DNA from: Massilia brevitalea
GTDB taxonomy: Bacteria; Pseudomonadota; Gammaproteobacteria; Burkholderiales; Burkholderiaceae_D
Assembly (NCBI RefSeq): GCF_030711405.1
Contig: NZ_JAULSI010000009.1
Span: 73,588-137,587 of the forward strand
DNA length: 64,000 nucleotides
Direction of reading: 5' to 3'
Shown here: one piece after another, positions 49,087 through 58,348 of the stretch
Position numbering within the stretch: position 1 is the stretch's first letter
Layout of the letters: each line of letters starts with the position of its first letter
Program-made: the position numbers and the translations under genes
Notes under the pieces: generated by a model
The model's database searches: none
What the model was told of the DNA's origin: nothing
The model's input: only the letters and a program-made list of their open reading frames with translations

Positions 49087-51576
49087 TCAAGCGTAGGCGT
49101 TTGACCGCTCATCCAGCAGCGCCAGCAACTGCCCCGCATCCACCGGCTTCACCAGGTGATGATCGAACCCCGCCGCGCGCGAGCTGGCGCGGTCGCTGGC
49201 CTGGCCGTAGCCGGTCAGCGCCACATAGGCCGCTTCGCGCAATGCCGGCTGTTCGCGCAGCCGGCGCGCCAGCGCGTGGCCGTCGATGTCGGGCATGCCG
49301 ATGTCGAGGATGAACACATCCGGCACCTCCTGCGCCGCGGCGGCCGGCACCTGGCGCGGATCGTGGATGGTGCGTACAAAGTGGCCCACCCCCTCCAGCA
49401 GCGCCGCCAGGGTCTGGGCCGCATCCACGTTGTCGTCCACGAGCATGATGCGCAGGGGCTTGCGCGCCGCGGCGCCCGATACAGGAGACGCCGCCGGCAT
49501 CGCCTGCGCCGCTGGCCCCGGACCCGGGCGATCTGCGCGCGCAACCAGCGGCAGCTCCACCGTGAACATGCTGCCCCGTCCCGGCCCCTTGCTGTGCGCC
49601 GCCACCTGCCCGTCGTGCATGCCGACGATGTTCTTCACCAGCGCCAGCCCGAGCCCGAGGCCGCCCTGGGCCCGGTCCGGCGTGCGCTTGCCCTGCACGA
49701 AGAGCTCGAACACCTGCGGCAGCAGCTGCGCCTCGATGCCGCTGCCGTTATCGCGCACCGCGATGCGCACCTTGCCGTCCGCCGGCTCGACCGACAGCAC
49801 GATGCGCCCGCCGGCCGGCGTGTACTTGGCCGCATTCGCCAGCAAATTCGCCGTCACCTGGATCAGGCGTGCACGGTCGCCGCGCACCAGCACCGGCGCC
49901 GCGCCCAGCTGCACGGTCAGCGCATGGCCGCCGGCCTCGATCAGCGGATGCACCTGCTCGGCGGCCTGGGTGACTACCGCCTTGATGTCGACCTCCGCCA
50001 TCTCCAGCTGCACCATGCCGCGCGTGACGCGCGAGACGTCGAGCAGGTCGTTCACCAGCGTCGTCATGTGGTTCACCTGGCGCGTGATTACCTCGCTGTA
50101 CTGGCGCACCTTGTCCGGCTGGCCGGGCGCGATGCGCAGCACCTGCGCCGCGGCGCTGATCGGCGCCAGCGGGTTGCGCAGCTCGTGGGCCAGCATCGCC
50201 AGGAACTCGTCCTTGCGGTGGTTGGCTTCCTGCAGCGCTTCCTCGGCCAGCTTTTTCTCGTGGATGTCGGTGTCGGTGCCGAGCCACTTGACGATCTCGC
50301 CGGCGTCGCTGCGCAGCGGCAGGCCGCGCGTCAGGATCCAGCGGTACTCGCCGGAGCGGTGGCGCAGGCGGAAGGTGCGCTCGTAGGGCACGCCGCTGGC
50401 GACGCAGTCCATCCAGGCCGCGTGTGCGCCGTCCTGGTCGTCGGGATGCAGCATGAGCTCGGCCCAGGTCGTGCCCTCGGCCTGGCCCGGCTGCAGGCCG
50501 ACGAAATCGTAGAACTGCTCGTTGTGGTAGTCGATCGCCCCGTCCGGCAGCGCCGTCCACACCATCTGCGGCATGGCGTTGGTGATGGTGCGGAAGTGTT
50601 GCTCGCTGTCGCGCAGCTCTTCCTCGAAGCGCTTGCGGTCGGTGACGTCGCGCGTGGTGCCGGCCACCGCCTCGACCTCGCCGTCCGGGCCGAGGATGGG
50701 CACGAAGATGTATTCGTAGATGCGGCGCCCGAAGGCGCCGTTGAACGGCACCTCGCCCCGGATCGGCGCCTTGGTGGCGCGCACCTGCTCGATCTCGCGG
50801 CCGTGCATTTCCGCGTGCCAGTCCGGGTAGCCGAGTTCGAGGCAGTTCTTGCCCAGCGCCTGCTCGCGCGTCATGCCCCACATCTGCAGCAGCACCGCGT
50901 TGGCGTAGGTGAAGCGGTGATCGAGGTCGAACACGTAGGCCAGGTCGGGCGTGTTCGACAGCACCGCTTCGTAGAGCCGGCGTTCGCGTTCGGCGTCGGC
51001 CACCAACACCGCCAGCGCGCGCTGGGCATGCTCGTGGCGCGCCTCGTTTTCCTGCTCGCGCAGGTGGCGCTCGGTGAGCAGGGCGACCAGGTCGGCGAAA
51101 TAGGCGATCTCGCCGCGCAGCGCCGCGCTTGGCGCGCTCGGGGCCGGGTGGTAGAAGGCAAGGGTGCCGAGCACGCGCCCGCCCGGCGAATGCAGCGGGA
51201 AGGACCAGCAGGCGCGCACGCCGTGGCTGGCCGCCAGCGGACGATAGGGTTCCAGCAGCGGCTCGGCCAGCACGTCGTCGACGATGATGATCTGGCCCGA
51301 ATGCACGGCCCGTCCACAGGCGGCTTCGCGCGGGCCGACCGGCACCAGCGCCAGCGCAGCGGCAAAGTCCGGCGGCAGGCCGCTGGCCGCGGCCAGGCGC
51401 AGCTGGGCGCAGGCGTCATCGGCCAGGTAGATGGCGGCCCAGGCTTGCTCGCCGATCATGCGGCGCGCCTCGTCCAGCATGCTCTGCAGGGTAACGGCGT
51501 AGGGCGCGCCACGTACTGCGATGGCCAGGACATTCTTGAGTCCGTCGAAATCCAAGCCTTCTTGGTGTGGCTTCAT
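49087..51576 (-). CDS. Hybrid sensor histidine kinase (GAF-PAS-PAS-HisKA-HATPase-REC)
   Basis: An 829-residue cytosolic sensor kinase without membrane helices. Domains are GAF (about 20-170), PAS1 (about 200-315), PAS2 with PAC (about 325-440), HisKA with phospho-acceptor His464 (AHELRNPLAP), HATPase_c (about 570-680; N-box NLLANAAKY, G1 DNGSGI, G2 GGLGLGLALVKN) and a C-terminal receiver with Asp758 (VFILDIGMPDIDG). There is no adjacent response regulator, so the phosphate may pass to a distant partner. The start at 51576 has AGGACAG just upstream; an ATG 23 codons earlier is less likely. Confidence 0.93.
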   Translation of the reverse strand: MKPHQEGLDFDGLKNVLAIAVRGAPYAVTLQSMLDEARRMIGEQAWAAIYLADDACAQLRLAAASGLPPDFAAALALVPVGPREAACGRAVHSGQIIIVDDVLAEPLLEPYRPLAASHGVRACWSFPLHSPGGRVLGTLAFYHPAPSAPSAALRGEIAYFADLVALLTERHLREQENEARHEHAQRALAVLVADAERERRLYEAVLSNTPDLAYVFDLDHRFTYANAVLLQMWGMTREQALGKNCLELGYPDWHAEMHGREIEQVRATKAPIRGEVPFNGAFGRRIYEYIFVPILGPDGEVEAVAGTTRDVTDRKRFEEELRDSEQHFRTITNAMPQMVWTALPDGAIDYHNEQFYDFVGLQPGQAEGTTWAELMLHPDDQDGAHAAWMDCVASGVPYERTFRLRHRSGEYRWILTRGLPLRSDAGEIVKWLGTDTDIHEKKLAEEALQEANHRKDEFLAMLAHELRNPLAPISAAAQVLRIAPGQPDKVRQYSEVITRQVNHMTTLVNDLLDVSRVTRGMVQLEMAEVDIKAVVTQAAEQVHPLIEAGGHALTVQLGAAPVLVRGDRARLIQVTANLLANAAKYTPAGGRIVLSVEPADGKVRIAVRDNGSGIEAQLLPQVFELFVQGKRTPDRAQGGLGLGLALVKNIVGMHDGQVAAHSKGPGRGSMFTVELPLVARADRPGPGPAAQAMPAASPVSGAAARKPLRIMLVDDNVDAAQTLAALLEGVGHFVRTIHDPRQVPAAAAQEVPDVFILDIGMPDIDGHALARRLREQPALREAAYVALTGYGQASDRASSRAAGFDHHLVKPVDAGQLLALLDERSNAYA

Positions 51577-51752
51577 GCATCTGTCCTGTCGGTGGCCTAA
51601 TTGCATTGGCGATTGTAGCTTATGGCAATTGCATAGCGCTTCCATACGTCATGCGTGCGTCTCCTGGCAAATGCCTGCCAACAGTGTGTTTGCTTCACGC
51701 GAACACCGTTACAATCTTGTCATCATCGTCTCGGCAGATGCTGGAAACCACC

Positions 51753-53393
51753 ATGGCCCAAATCCACCCTACTGGCTGGCGCGAAATGTCGGTCACCGGC
51801 GCCGCCGCGCGCGAGATCGAAACCCTCGCCCTGCTCGACAAGCGCTTCGTCAACGATCCCTACGTCATCTACCACGGCGTGCACTGGACCAACGTGGAGC
51901 AGGGCTACTCGGTGTACGGCGACGTCGACTTCATCGTGGTGGCGCCGAACGGGCGCATGCTGCTGATCGAACAGGTCGCCGGCTTCCTGAACGAAACGCG
52001 CGACGGCCTGGTGAAGAACTACCAGGGCAAGCCGCGCAAGATCCGCACCCAGATCCTGCACACCATCGAAGGATTCAGCCGGCGCTACCAGGGCGAGCTG
52101 TCGATCGACTACCTGCTGTACTGTCCCGACTACATCGTGCGCGACCCGCACCTGGCCGGCATCGACCCCGCCCACATCATCGATTCCACGCGCAAGGGCC
52201 GCCTGGCGCAAGTGATCCGCGAGGCGCTGCCGCTGACCGAGAAGACCGAGGACTTCGACAGGGTGACGCGCTTCCTCGGCGACACCCTGAGCCTGCGCCC
52301 CGACCCGAGCGCCATGATCGGCTCGGCCGTGAAGATGGTGACGCGCCTGTCCGGCGGTCTCGCCACCTGGGCGCGGCGGCTGGAATTCTCGCCCTTCCGC
52401 CTGCGCGTGGTGGGCACGGCCGGCAGCGGCAAGACCCAGCTGGCGCTGGCCGAATACACCGCCGCCATCGACGCCGGGCTGCGCCCGCTATACGTGTGCT
52501 TCAACCGGCCGCTGGCCGACCACATCGAGCGCCTGGTGCCGGCCGGCGGACGCGTCGCCACCTTCCACATGCTGAGCGACGCCTGGATGCGCGCCCAGGA
52601 CGTGACGCCCGACTACGGCGCGCCGGAAGTCTGGGAGAAGATCGAAGGCGCGCTGTCCGCCGCCACCCTGCCGGAAACCTGGCAGTTCGACGTGCTGATC
52701 GTCGACGAGGGCCAGGATTTTTCACTAGCCTGGCGCGACATCGTGCTGGGCATGCTAAAAGAGAATGGCCGCGCGATCTGGCTCGAGGACCCGGACCAGA
52801 ACCTGTACGGCCGCGCCATGGTGCCGCTGCCGGGCTGGGTGGTGCTGCACTCGAACACCAACTACCGCAGCCCACGCCAGATCGTCAGCATGCTGCAGTC
52901 GCTTGGCGCGGCGCGCCAGCCGGTGGAGGCGGGCAGCCCGTTCAAGGGCGCCGACATCGAGGAGCTGACCTATCCCGAGGGCGACGTGGAGGCCATGCTG
53001 GAAAAGACCCGGCGCGCGGTGACCCTGTGCCTGCAGGCCGGCTTCCAGCGCCAGGACATTGCCATCTGTTCGTTCCGCGGGCGCGAAAAGTCGACCATCC
53101 TGAACATGGACAGGCTGAGCGACTCGCATACGCTGCGTTCGTTTACCGGCGCCTACGACTTGTTCGGCAATCCGGTGTTCCGCGAAGGTGGCTTGCTGGC
53201 CGAGTCGGTGTACCGCTTCAAGGGACAGAGCGCGCCTTGCCTGATCTTTACCGAGATCGACTTCGAACAGATGGACGAGCTGGTGCTGCGTAAGCTGTTC
53301 GTCGGCATGACGCGGGCGCGATTGAAACTGGTGATGGTGATGAGCGACCGGGCGTCGTTGCAGATGCTGGACCGCAGCGAGGCGTCGACATGA
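51753..53393 (+). CDS. NERD-like domain fused to UvrD-type SF1 helicase
   Basis: A 546-residue protein. Residues about 20-130 resemble a NERD nuclease domain (GDVDFIVVAPNGRMLLIEQVAG), but the usual E-x-K ends in Val, which predicts loss of the catalytic Lys. The SF1A helicase core follows: Walker A GTAGSGKTQLALAEY near 221-228, LIVDEGQDFSLAW near 316, DPDQNLYGRAM, NYRSPRQI, VYRFKGQSAPCLIFTEID and LFVGMTRARLKLVMV. It diverges from the histidine kinase by about 175 bases and overlaps the flavin-reductase gene by 4. ATG 51738 is an alternative start. Confidence 0.85.
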   Translation: MAQIHPTGWREMSVTGAAAREIETLALLDKRFVNDPYVIYHGVHWTNVEQGYSVYGDVDFIVVAPNGRMLLIEQVAGFLNETRDGLVKNYQGKPRKIRTQILHTIEGFSRRYQGELSIDYLLYCPDYIVRDPHLAGIDPAHIIDSTRKGRLAQVIREALPLTEKTEDFDRVTRFLGDTLSLRPDPSAMIGSAVKMVTRLSGGLATWARRLEFSPFRLRVVGTAGSGKTQLALAEYTAAIDAGLRPLYVCFNRPLADHIERLVPAGGRVATFHMLSDAWMRAQDVTPDYGAPEVWEKIEGALSAATLPETWQFDVLIVDEGQDFSLAWRDIVLGMLKENGRAIWLEDPDQNLYGRAMVPLPGWVVLHSNTNYRSPRQIVSMLQSLGAARQPVEAGSPFKGADIEELTYPEGDVEAMLEKTRRAVTLCLQAGFQRQDIAICSFRGREKSTILNMDRLSDSHTLRSFTGAYDLFGNPVFREGGLLAESVYRFKGQSAPCLIFTEIDFEQMDELVLRKLFVGMTRARLKLVMVMSDRASLQMLDRSEAST

Positions 53394-53953
53394 CACGCCG
53401 TTTCGACAAGGTGGACTTGCCGCTGGAGCAGGTGCGGCGCTACCTGGAGCCGGGGCCGGTGGTGCTGCTCAGTTCAGCGTTTGAAGGCGAACGCGATGTG
53501 ATGACCATGGGGTGGCATACGGTGATGGAGTTTTCGCCTTCTCTCGTTGGCTGCGTGATTGCGTCGTCGAACCACAGTTTCGAGCTCGTGCGGCGGAGCA
53601 AGGCGTGCGTGATCAATGTGCCGACTGCGGCGCTGGTGGATGCGGTGGTGGGGATCGGTACCTGTTCGGGGAGCGAGGTGGACAAGTTCGAGCGCTTCGG
53701 GCTGACGGTCGAAGATGGGTTCGATGCGCAGGCGCCGGTGATTCGCGAGTGCCATGCGAATTTTGTCTGCCGCTTGCATGACGATTGCCTGGTGGAGAAG
53801 TACAACTTCTTTATCTGGGAAGTGGTGGCGGCCAGGGTGGCGCGCTCGCCGAAGCATCCGGAGACCTTGCATTACACGGGGGCCGGGGAGTTCATGGTGG
53901 CGGGGAAGGTGATCAGCCGGAAGACGAAGGGGATGCTGGCGAAGGAGCCGTAA
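53390..53953 (+). CDS. Flavin reductase family (FMN-binding split-barrel) protein
   Basis: A 187-residue FMN-binding protein of the flavin-reductase-like family: VVLLSSAFEGERDVMTMGWHTVMEFSPS near residue 24, the isoalloxazine-pocket sequence VIASSNHSFELVRRSK, and the C-terminal FMVAGKVISRKTKG. It could reduce flavin or a small substrate; the specific reaction is not evident. It overlaps the helicase gene by ATGA, implying joint transcription, though no functional link is obvious. Confidence 0.9.
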   Translation: MTRRFDKVDLPLEQVRRYLEPGPVVLLSSAFEGERDVMTMGWHTVMEFSPSLVGCVIASSNHSFELVRRSKACVINVPTAALVDAVVGIGTCSGSEVDKFERFGLTVEDGFDAQAPVIRECHANFVCRLHDDCLVEKYNFFIWEVVAARVARSPKHPETLHYTGAGEFMVAGKVISRKTKGMLAKEP

Positions 53954-53976
53954 TGGTCTAGCCAGCATCCGGTCCG

Positions 53977-54558
53977 CTATCTGGGCAAGTAGGCTTTGAG
54001 CGCTCGTTGCATGTCGAGCGAAAGCGTGTCCTTGTCCACGTACTGATTGCGCATCTCGGTCCTCAACTGTTCAGCGCCGCCAAATGCGCGCTCCAGTCTT
54101 CTTGCGTAGTCTGTCGCGAGCAGCTTGCGAACAGGCCTTTTAATTTCTCCATTGAACGGCTTAGCCTCGAACGTTTCTCTTGTTTCATCGAGGGTGATGC
54201 ACGTTCCCCGGTCGGTAACAACGATGAGGCCGTAGACATTGGTAAAGAACTTCTGAGCGCCGACCGCGTTGCTGCCAATGTCGTAGCCGCCGATGACAAA
54301 ATAAATCTTGCCCGAAGAGTCTTGCGCCTGTGCATGGATGAACCATACACTTTTCCAGCCTGGTTCGTCATTCATGTATTCGCAGTTTGCGATTGCGTGC
54401 TTCGGCAAAGGATCGAACCTGACGCGGGCCGTTTCATAACGTAAGCCAAGTACGGGATCGGTAGCGATATCAGGAGCAGGCAACGCTGCAAATGCGCTGT
54501 AGTTGATGAAAGTAAGAAAGGCTGTGACGAGGAAACGGCTGAAGTCAACAGATTGCAT
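53977..54558 (-). CDS. Exported protein, candidate T6SS immunity protein copy 2
   Basis: A 193-residue precursor with a signal peptide (VTAFLTFINYSAFAA). It is a paralogue of the next gene upstream, also 193 residues: both have VLGLRYE-x-ARV-x-FD-x-LP near residues 35-52, two conserved cysteines (about 59 and 130) and a C-terminal AFGGA-x2-LRTE-x-R-x-Q-x-VDK block. Export and position behind hcp and an amidase-like gene suggest an immunity role against the periplasmic toxin. The family is not one I can name, and the two copies may neutralise different toxins. Confidence 0.65.
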   Translation of the reverse strand: MQSVDFSRFLVTAFLTFINYSAFAALPAPDIATDPVLGLRYETARVRFDPLPKHAIANCEYMNDEPGWKSVWFIHAQAQDSSGKIYFVIGGYDIGSNAVGAQKFFTNVYGLIVVTDRGTCITLDETRETFEAKPFNGEIKRPVRKLLATDYARRLERAFGGAEQLRTEMRNQYVDKDTLSLDMQRALKAYLPR

Positions 54559-54645
54559 CGTGCTCGGCTCCGAAAAAACTACTGGTTGCAGTGTCGAAGG
54601 GCAGTGGTTTCCCAGGCCGATGCATCTCGGCCTGAAAATGCCGCG

Positions 54646-55227
54646 CTATTGATCGGTGAAGTAAGGCTTCAACGTAGCCAATAGCTCGGGTGGGAGAGCG
54701 CTCTTGTCCACGTGTTGTTTGCGGAGTTCTGTGCGCAGCCTGTCCGCGCCACCGAACGCTTTTTCAAAGCGTTTGGGGATATCCGCAGCCAACAGCTTGA
54801 GTACGGATTCCGGCAATTCTTCGTCGAATAGACGGTCCTCGAATACCTGACGGGCTGTGTCGATATAGGTGCACGACTTTCCTTCTGTAAAAAATACAGC
54901 GCCTAGGTTACCGGTTTGGAAACGTGCATACCCCCGCTCGTCGTTCCTGATTTCATATCCTCCACTGATGTAGTAGGTTCTGCCCGATGGAGCCTCGGCT
55001 TGCGCAAAAATGAACGAGATGCTGCGCCTGTACTTCGTGTCCTGCATTGTTTCGCAATGGCTTAGCGCTTGTGCAGGCAGGAGGTCGAATTTGACGCGCG
55101 CGGCTTCATAACGCAGTCCCAGCACCGGCTCGCTCAGGACACGTGGTCCCGGTTCAGCAGCGAGGAGGCTGCCGCTGAAGATGATCAACACGGCAGAAGT
55201 GATATGTCTAAGGACGATAGAATGCAT
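54646..55227 (-). CDS. Exported protein, candidate T6SS immunity protein copy 1
   Basis: A 193-residue precursor with signal peptide (ITSAVLIIFSGSLLAA), starting at ATG 55227, which overlaps the end of the amidase-like gene by 20 bases. The mature protein carries PVLGLRYEAARVKFDLLP, two cysteines, and AFGGADRLRTELRKQHVDK. The second paralogue follows after 87 bases. Coupling to the effector gene and predicted periplasmic location are as expected for an immunity protein. A longer frame upstream lies inside the effector gene. Confidence 0.68.
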   Translation of the reverse strand: MHSIVLRHITSAVLIIFSGSLLAAEPGPRVLSEPVLGLRYEAARVKFDLLPAQALSHCETMQDTKYRRSISFIFAQAEAPSGRTYYISGGYEIRNDERGYARFQTGNLGAVFFTEGKSCTYIDTARQVFEDRLFDEELPESVLKLLAADIPKRFEKAFGGADRLRTELRKQHVDKSALPPELLATLKPYFTDQ

Positions 55228-55588
55228 GACTTGGCCTATGAGTGCGATAACCGGAACCGGACCAGAAGTCTTTTTGAATAAAATCTGAAATCCAGATCCG
55301 GCCATCAAAAGCTGCAATGTGTCCTGACTTGCGTTGATCGAGATAGGGTTGGATCACGACGATGTCGCCTTTGATGAACCGGTAAGTGGCCGAGTTTTCC
55401 ACTGCAAGTTCGCTGAAACCCATTCTTCGCAGAACAGGCCCGTACTCCTTCGCATGCCCTGGTTGTTCTGGAACGATGCTGCCTCCAGCCCGCAAGGCCA
55501 GGCGAACGTATTTCGCACATTGGCCTTTACTGTACTTCCCGGCGTTTGTGCGCAAATGCTTGACGAATTTTTCGATATCGAGCGGCAT
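55208..55588 (-). CDS. Small Cys/His amidase-like protein, candidate T6SS effector (CHAP/Tae-like)
   Basis: A 126-residue protein without signal peptide. GQCAKYVRLALRAGG puts a likely nucleophile at Cys24, and KGDIVVIQPYLDQRKSGHIAAFDG gives His90 and Asp95, as in CHAP/NlpC-type peptidoglycan amidases. The size and pattern resemble the Tae2-like amidase effectors of type VI secretion. It lies 8 bases after hcp and overlaps the first exported paralogue, matching an hcp-effector-immunity order. It would cut peptide cross-links in rival cells. Activity is inferred from motif and context only. Confidence 0.75.
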   Translation of the reverse strand: MPLDIEKFVKHLRTNAGKYSKGQCAKYVRLALRAGGSIVPEQPGHAKEYGPVLRRMGFSELAVENSATYRFIKGDIVVIQPYLDQRKSGHIAAFDGRIWISDFIQKDFWSGSGYRTHRPSHAFYRP

Positions 55589-55596
55589 GCCGTGAC

Positions 55597-56091
55597 CTAT
55601 GCAGCGACTCGGTTAATGGCCAAATCCCAGCCACCCAGGGTGCTGCCGCCCGTACCGCCTGCGATCTTTTGCTGCGTATACTTCCATTTGACCTTCGAGA
55701 ATTTCAGACAGATGTTTTCGGTCATCCCGGTACCCGGCTGGAGACCTGGCTTGCACATACCGATCAGCACATTCTCAAGCTCGATCTCGAAATACTTGAT
55801 CGGCTTGCCATCGCCATCCGCACGCATGAATTCGAATTTCGCCTTCGGGATGGTCTTGCCCATCGCGCAGTGCTGAAGCAGGATGGGTGTCGACAGGTCC
55901 GTCATCTTCGACAGCAGGATGTCGTCGAACTCGGCACGCTCCGCAGTGTGGCCGCCACCCGTGGATGCCGTTGCACTGCGCGGCTGTGTCACGCCAAAGT
56001 CCACATCGAGGCATTCGATCCATCCCTTGTGCCCGTCGTCCTGGGACTCACCTTTGATTCCGTCTATTTGCAGATATGCGTCGATAGCCAT
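55597..56091 (-). CDS. hcp: Hcp, type VI secretion tube protein / effector carrier
   Basis: A 164-residue Hcp-family protein that stacks as hexameric rings to form the T6SS tube and can carry small effectors in its lumen. The start MAIDAYLQIDGIKGES and the segment HKGWIECLDVDFGVTQPRSA are typical, as are AEFDDILLSKMTDLSTPILLQ and IKYFEIELENVLIG. No other T6SS structural gene (tssB, tssC, vgrG, clpV) is in this window, so it is an orphan hcp that relies on a main cluster elsewhere. Start at 56091 excludes a 20-codon unhomologous stretch. Confidence 0.93.
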   Translation of the reverse strand: MAIDAYLQIDGIKGESQDDGHKGWIECLDVDFGVTQPRSATASTGGGHTAERAEFDDILLSKMTDLSTPILLQHCAMGKTIPKAKFEFMRADGDGKPIKYFEIELENVLIGMCKPGLQPGTGMTENICLKFSKVKWKYTQQKIAGGTGGSTLGGWDLAINRVAA

Positions 56092-56342
56092 GTTCGCTCC
56101 AATCCTGATCGTCAAATGGGTGTGTTCGTGAGCGCAAGCAGGTCGCTGCACGCGATTCGAACAGCCGAGATTGTGGAGCGAGGATTACTGGCCGACGTTA
56201 AGGAACGTCAATGCCTAGAGCGCATGGCAATTGCCGGAGATGTTGATGAGCGGAGAAAAAAACGGACGACGAGTTCGATCGAGAAACTCGCCGGTTTGAC
56301 GCCGGGATCTGCTGTTAAATTCCTGTCGAGATAAGAAAATTC

Positions 56343-58071
56343 TTAGCTGGATCCGCGCTCTTCTTGATTGTCCGCGACAGACTCCTGCCTGCCCAGTTCA
56401 AGCAATGCACTGGCTTGCGCCACACGCACGCAATTACGCCCCTCATGCTTGGCCTCGTACAGCGCCAGGTCGGCCGCATGCACCAGCGTCTGCGTGTTGT
56501 GCCCATGTGCCGGATACGAGGCGACCCCGATCGACGCGGTCGCACCGATGCGCTGGCCATTGTGCAGCACGTCGCCCGCCGCAATCACCAGGCGCAGCGC
56601 GTCGGCGCGCTTGACGGCATTCTCGGCGTCGCACTCGGGCAGCAGCACGATCATCTCCTCGCCGCCCATGCGGCAGGCGACGTCGCCCGAACGGATGTTC
56701 TCGCGCAGCGCCTGCGCCACCTTGCGCAGGATGGCGTCGCCGCCCTCGTGGCCATAGGTGTCGTTGATGCGCTTGAAGTGATCGAGGTCGAGCACCAGCA
56801 CGCTCAGCGGCACGCCGCTGCGGCTGGAGCGGGCCAGCTCGCGCTTCAGCACTTCGTCCAGGTAACGGCGGTTGTAGAGCTGGGTGAGCGGGTCGATGAT
56901 CGACTGCTGGCGCAGCGACACGCGTAACTTGACGTTGCTGAGCGCCAGCCCGAGTTGCTCGGCCACCTGGCCGATCCAGGCGCGCTGGTTTTCCCCGGCC
57001 TTGGCCAGCTCGTCGCCGGTAACGGTGATGCAGCCGATGACGTCGCCTTGCGTGACGAGCGGCAGGCACAGGCGGTCTACGCCCGTATCGGATGCATGCC
57101 GGCAGGCCAGCCCGTCGCCGCCGACGTAGAGGTGCGGGCTGCCGCGCCGCAGCGCCAGCAGTCGAGCGCTTCGATGGTCTCCGGTTCGCCATCGAACACG
57201 CCCCAGCCGGCCTTGCGTTCCAGAAGGTCGCGCGAGTTGTTGTACAGGTAGAGGCTGCCCGACAGTTGCGGCAGCAGGCGCGGCAAATAGCTGGCGATGA
57301 TGCCGGCCGATTCGTCGACCGACTCCGCCAGCTCCAGCGAATGCATCAGCTCGGCACTGCGGAAGAGCAGTCGTTCTGTGACGAGATGCGCTCGGCCGTC
57401 ACCTCGGCCTGTTCGGCGGCGGCCTGGGCCTTGAGCTCGGCCGCATTCCGCTGGCGCAGCACGCGCTGGCCGGCGAGCAGCATGCCGCCGAGGAAGAGGA
57501 TGTTGGTCAGCGTGGCGACCAGGCTGGCCGTGGCCGCCGAGTTAGAAGTGGCGCGCAATTGATCGCTGAGCTGGCTGCGGCGCTGCGCAAACACGGCCAG
57601 TTCGTTACCGATGAGCTGGCGCAGCACGTCCATCTGCTGCTTGCCGAGGCCGGACGCAATCAGGGCGGCGGCCGCATCGAAACCCCGTTCACGGCGCAGG
57701 TTGATCGTTTCCGTCACGGTGCGCAACTTGGCCGCCGTGGCTTGTTCGATTTTCTCGGCGCGCGCGATCTCGGCGTCGCTCGTCATTTCCTTACGCAGCG
57801 CGGCCTGGGTGGCGGGAATGCCGTTAACGGCGGAATAGTAGGGTTCGAGGAAGCGCTCGTTACCGGTGACCACGAAGCCGCGCTGGGCAGTCTCGGCGTT
57901 CAGCAGGCTTTCCAGCAAGGTCAGCTGCAAGCGCTCGACGTTCGCCGCGCTGTCGAGCTCGTCCATGACGACCGTGACCTGGCGGTTCACGATCATCGGC
58001 AGGACAGCAACCGTGGACATGACCAGGATGATGGCGGCTGCCGCGGCTTTGATCTTGGTTTCAAATTTCAT
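56343..58071 (-). pseudogene. Diguanylate cyclase CHASE3-GAF-GGDEF gene, broken by two frameshifts
   Basis: Reading leftward from ATG 58071: a membrane anchor and CHASE3 domain (ETAQRGFVVTGNERFLEPYY), a second helix, and a coil, as far as about 57372. The frame then shifts into a GAF domain (LLFRSAELMHSLELAESVDE), and shifts again near 57155 (ALDCW, then LRRGSPHLYVGGDGLACRH) to reach the GGDEF cyclase domain (LTQLYNRRYLDEVL, RMGGEEMIVLLPE) ending at 56343. Each shift is repaired by one added base. The cyclase domain keeps its GGEEM active site. Either a decayed gene or two sequencing deletions; the whole would be about 575 residues. It would synthesise cyclic di-GMP. Confidence 0.8.
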
Positions 58072-58215
58072 CAGGTGAGGCCACGCCTTGGATAACGAAA
58101 ACGTTGCGCGGGAGTGCTGCATGAACGGTGCATGCACTGCTTCCGTTCACGCTTGCGCATTCGGGGAGGGTAACACATTGAATAGAAGTGCAACTCCTCC
58201 ACGAGGGCAACAGTA

Positions 58216-58262
58216 TTGCAAGCTCAGCTATAAGGACGACACAAAGTTGCAAGCTCGGCTAT
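58216..58262. promoter_or_regulatory. Direct repeat pair upstream of the acyltransferase
   Basis: TTGCAAGCTCAGCTAT (58216-58231) and TTGCAAGCTCGGCTAT (58247-58262) are 15/16 identical and 31 bases apart, about three helical turns. They lie 87 bases before the acyltransferase start and might be a regulator site. The 58072-58348 gap has no gene. Confidence 0.45.
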
Positions 58263-58348
58263 GATGCGGCCAGCCGGCAGTATCGACAGCATTGTTTGCT
58301 TGGGTTACGTCGAGCGGACATGTTGGAGGTAAAGCAGGTGAGGTCGGA

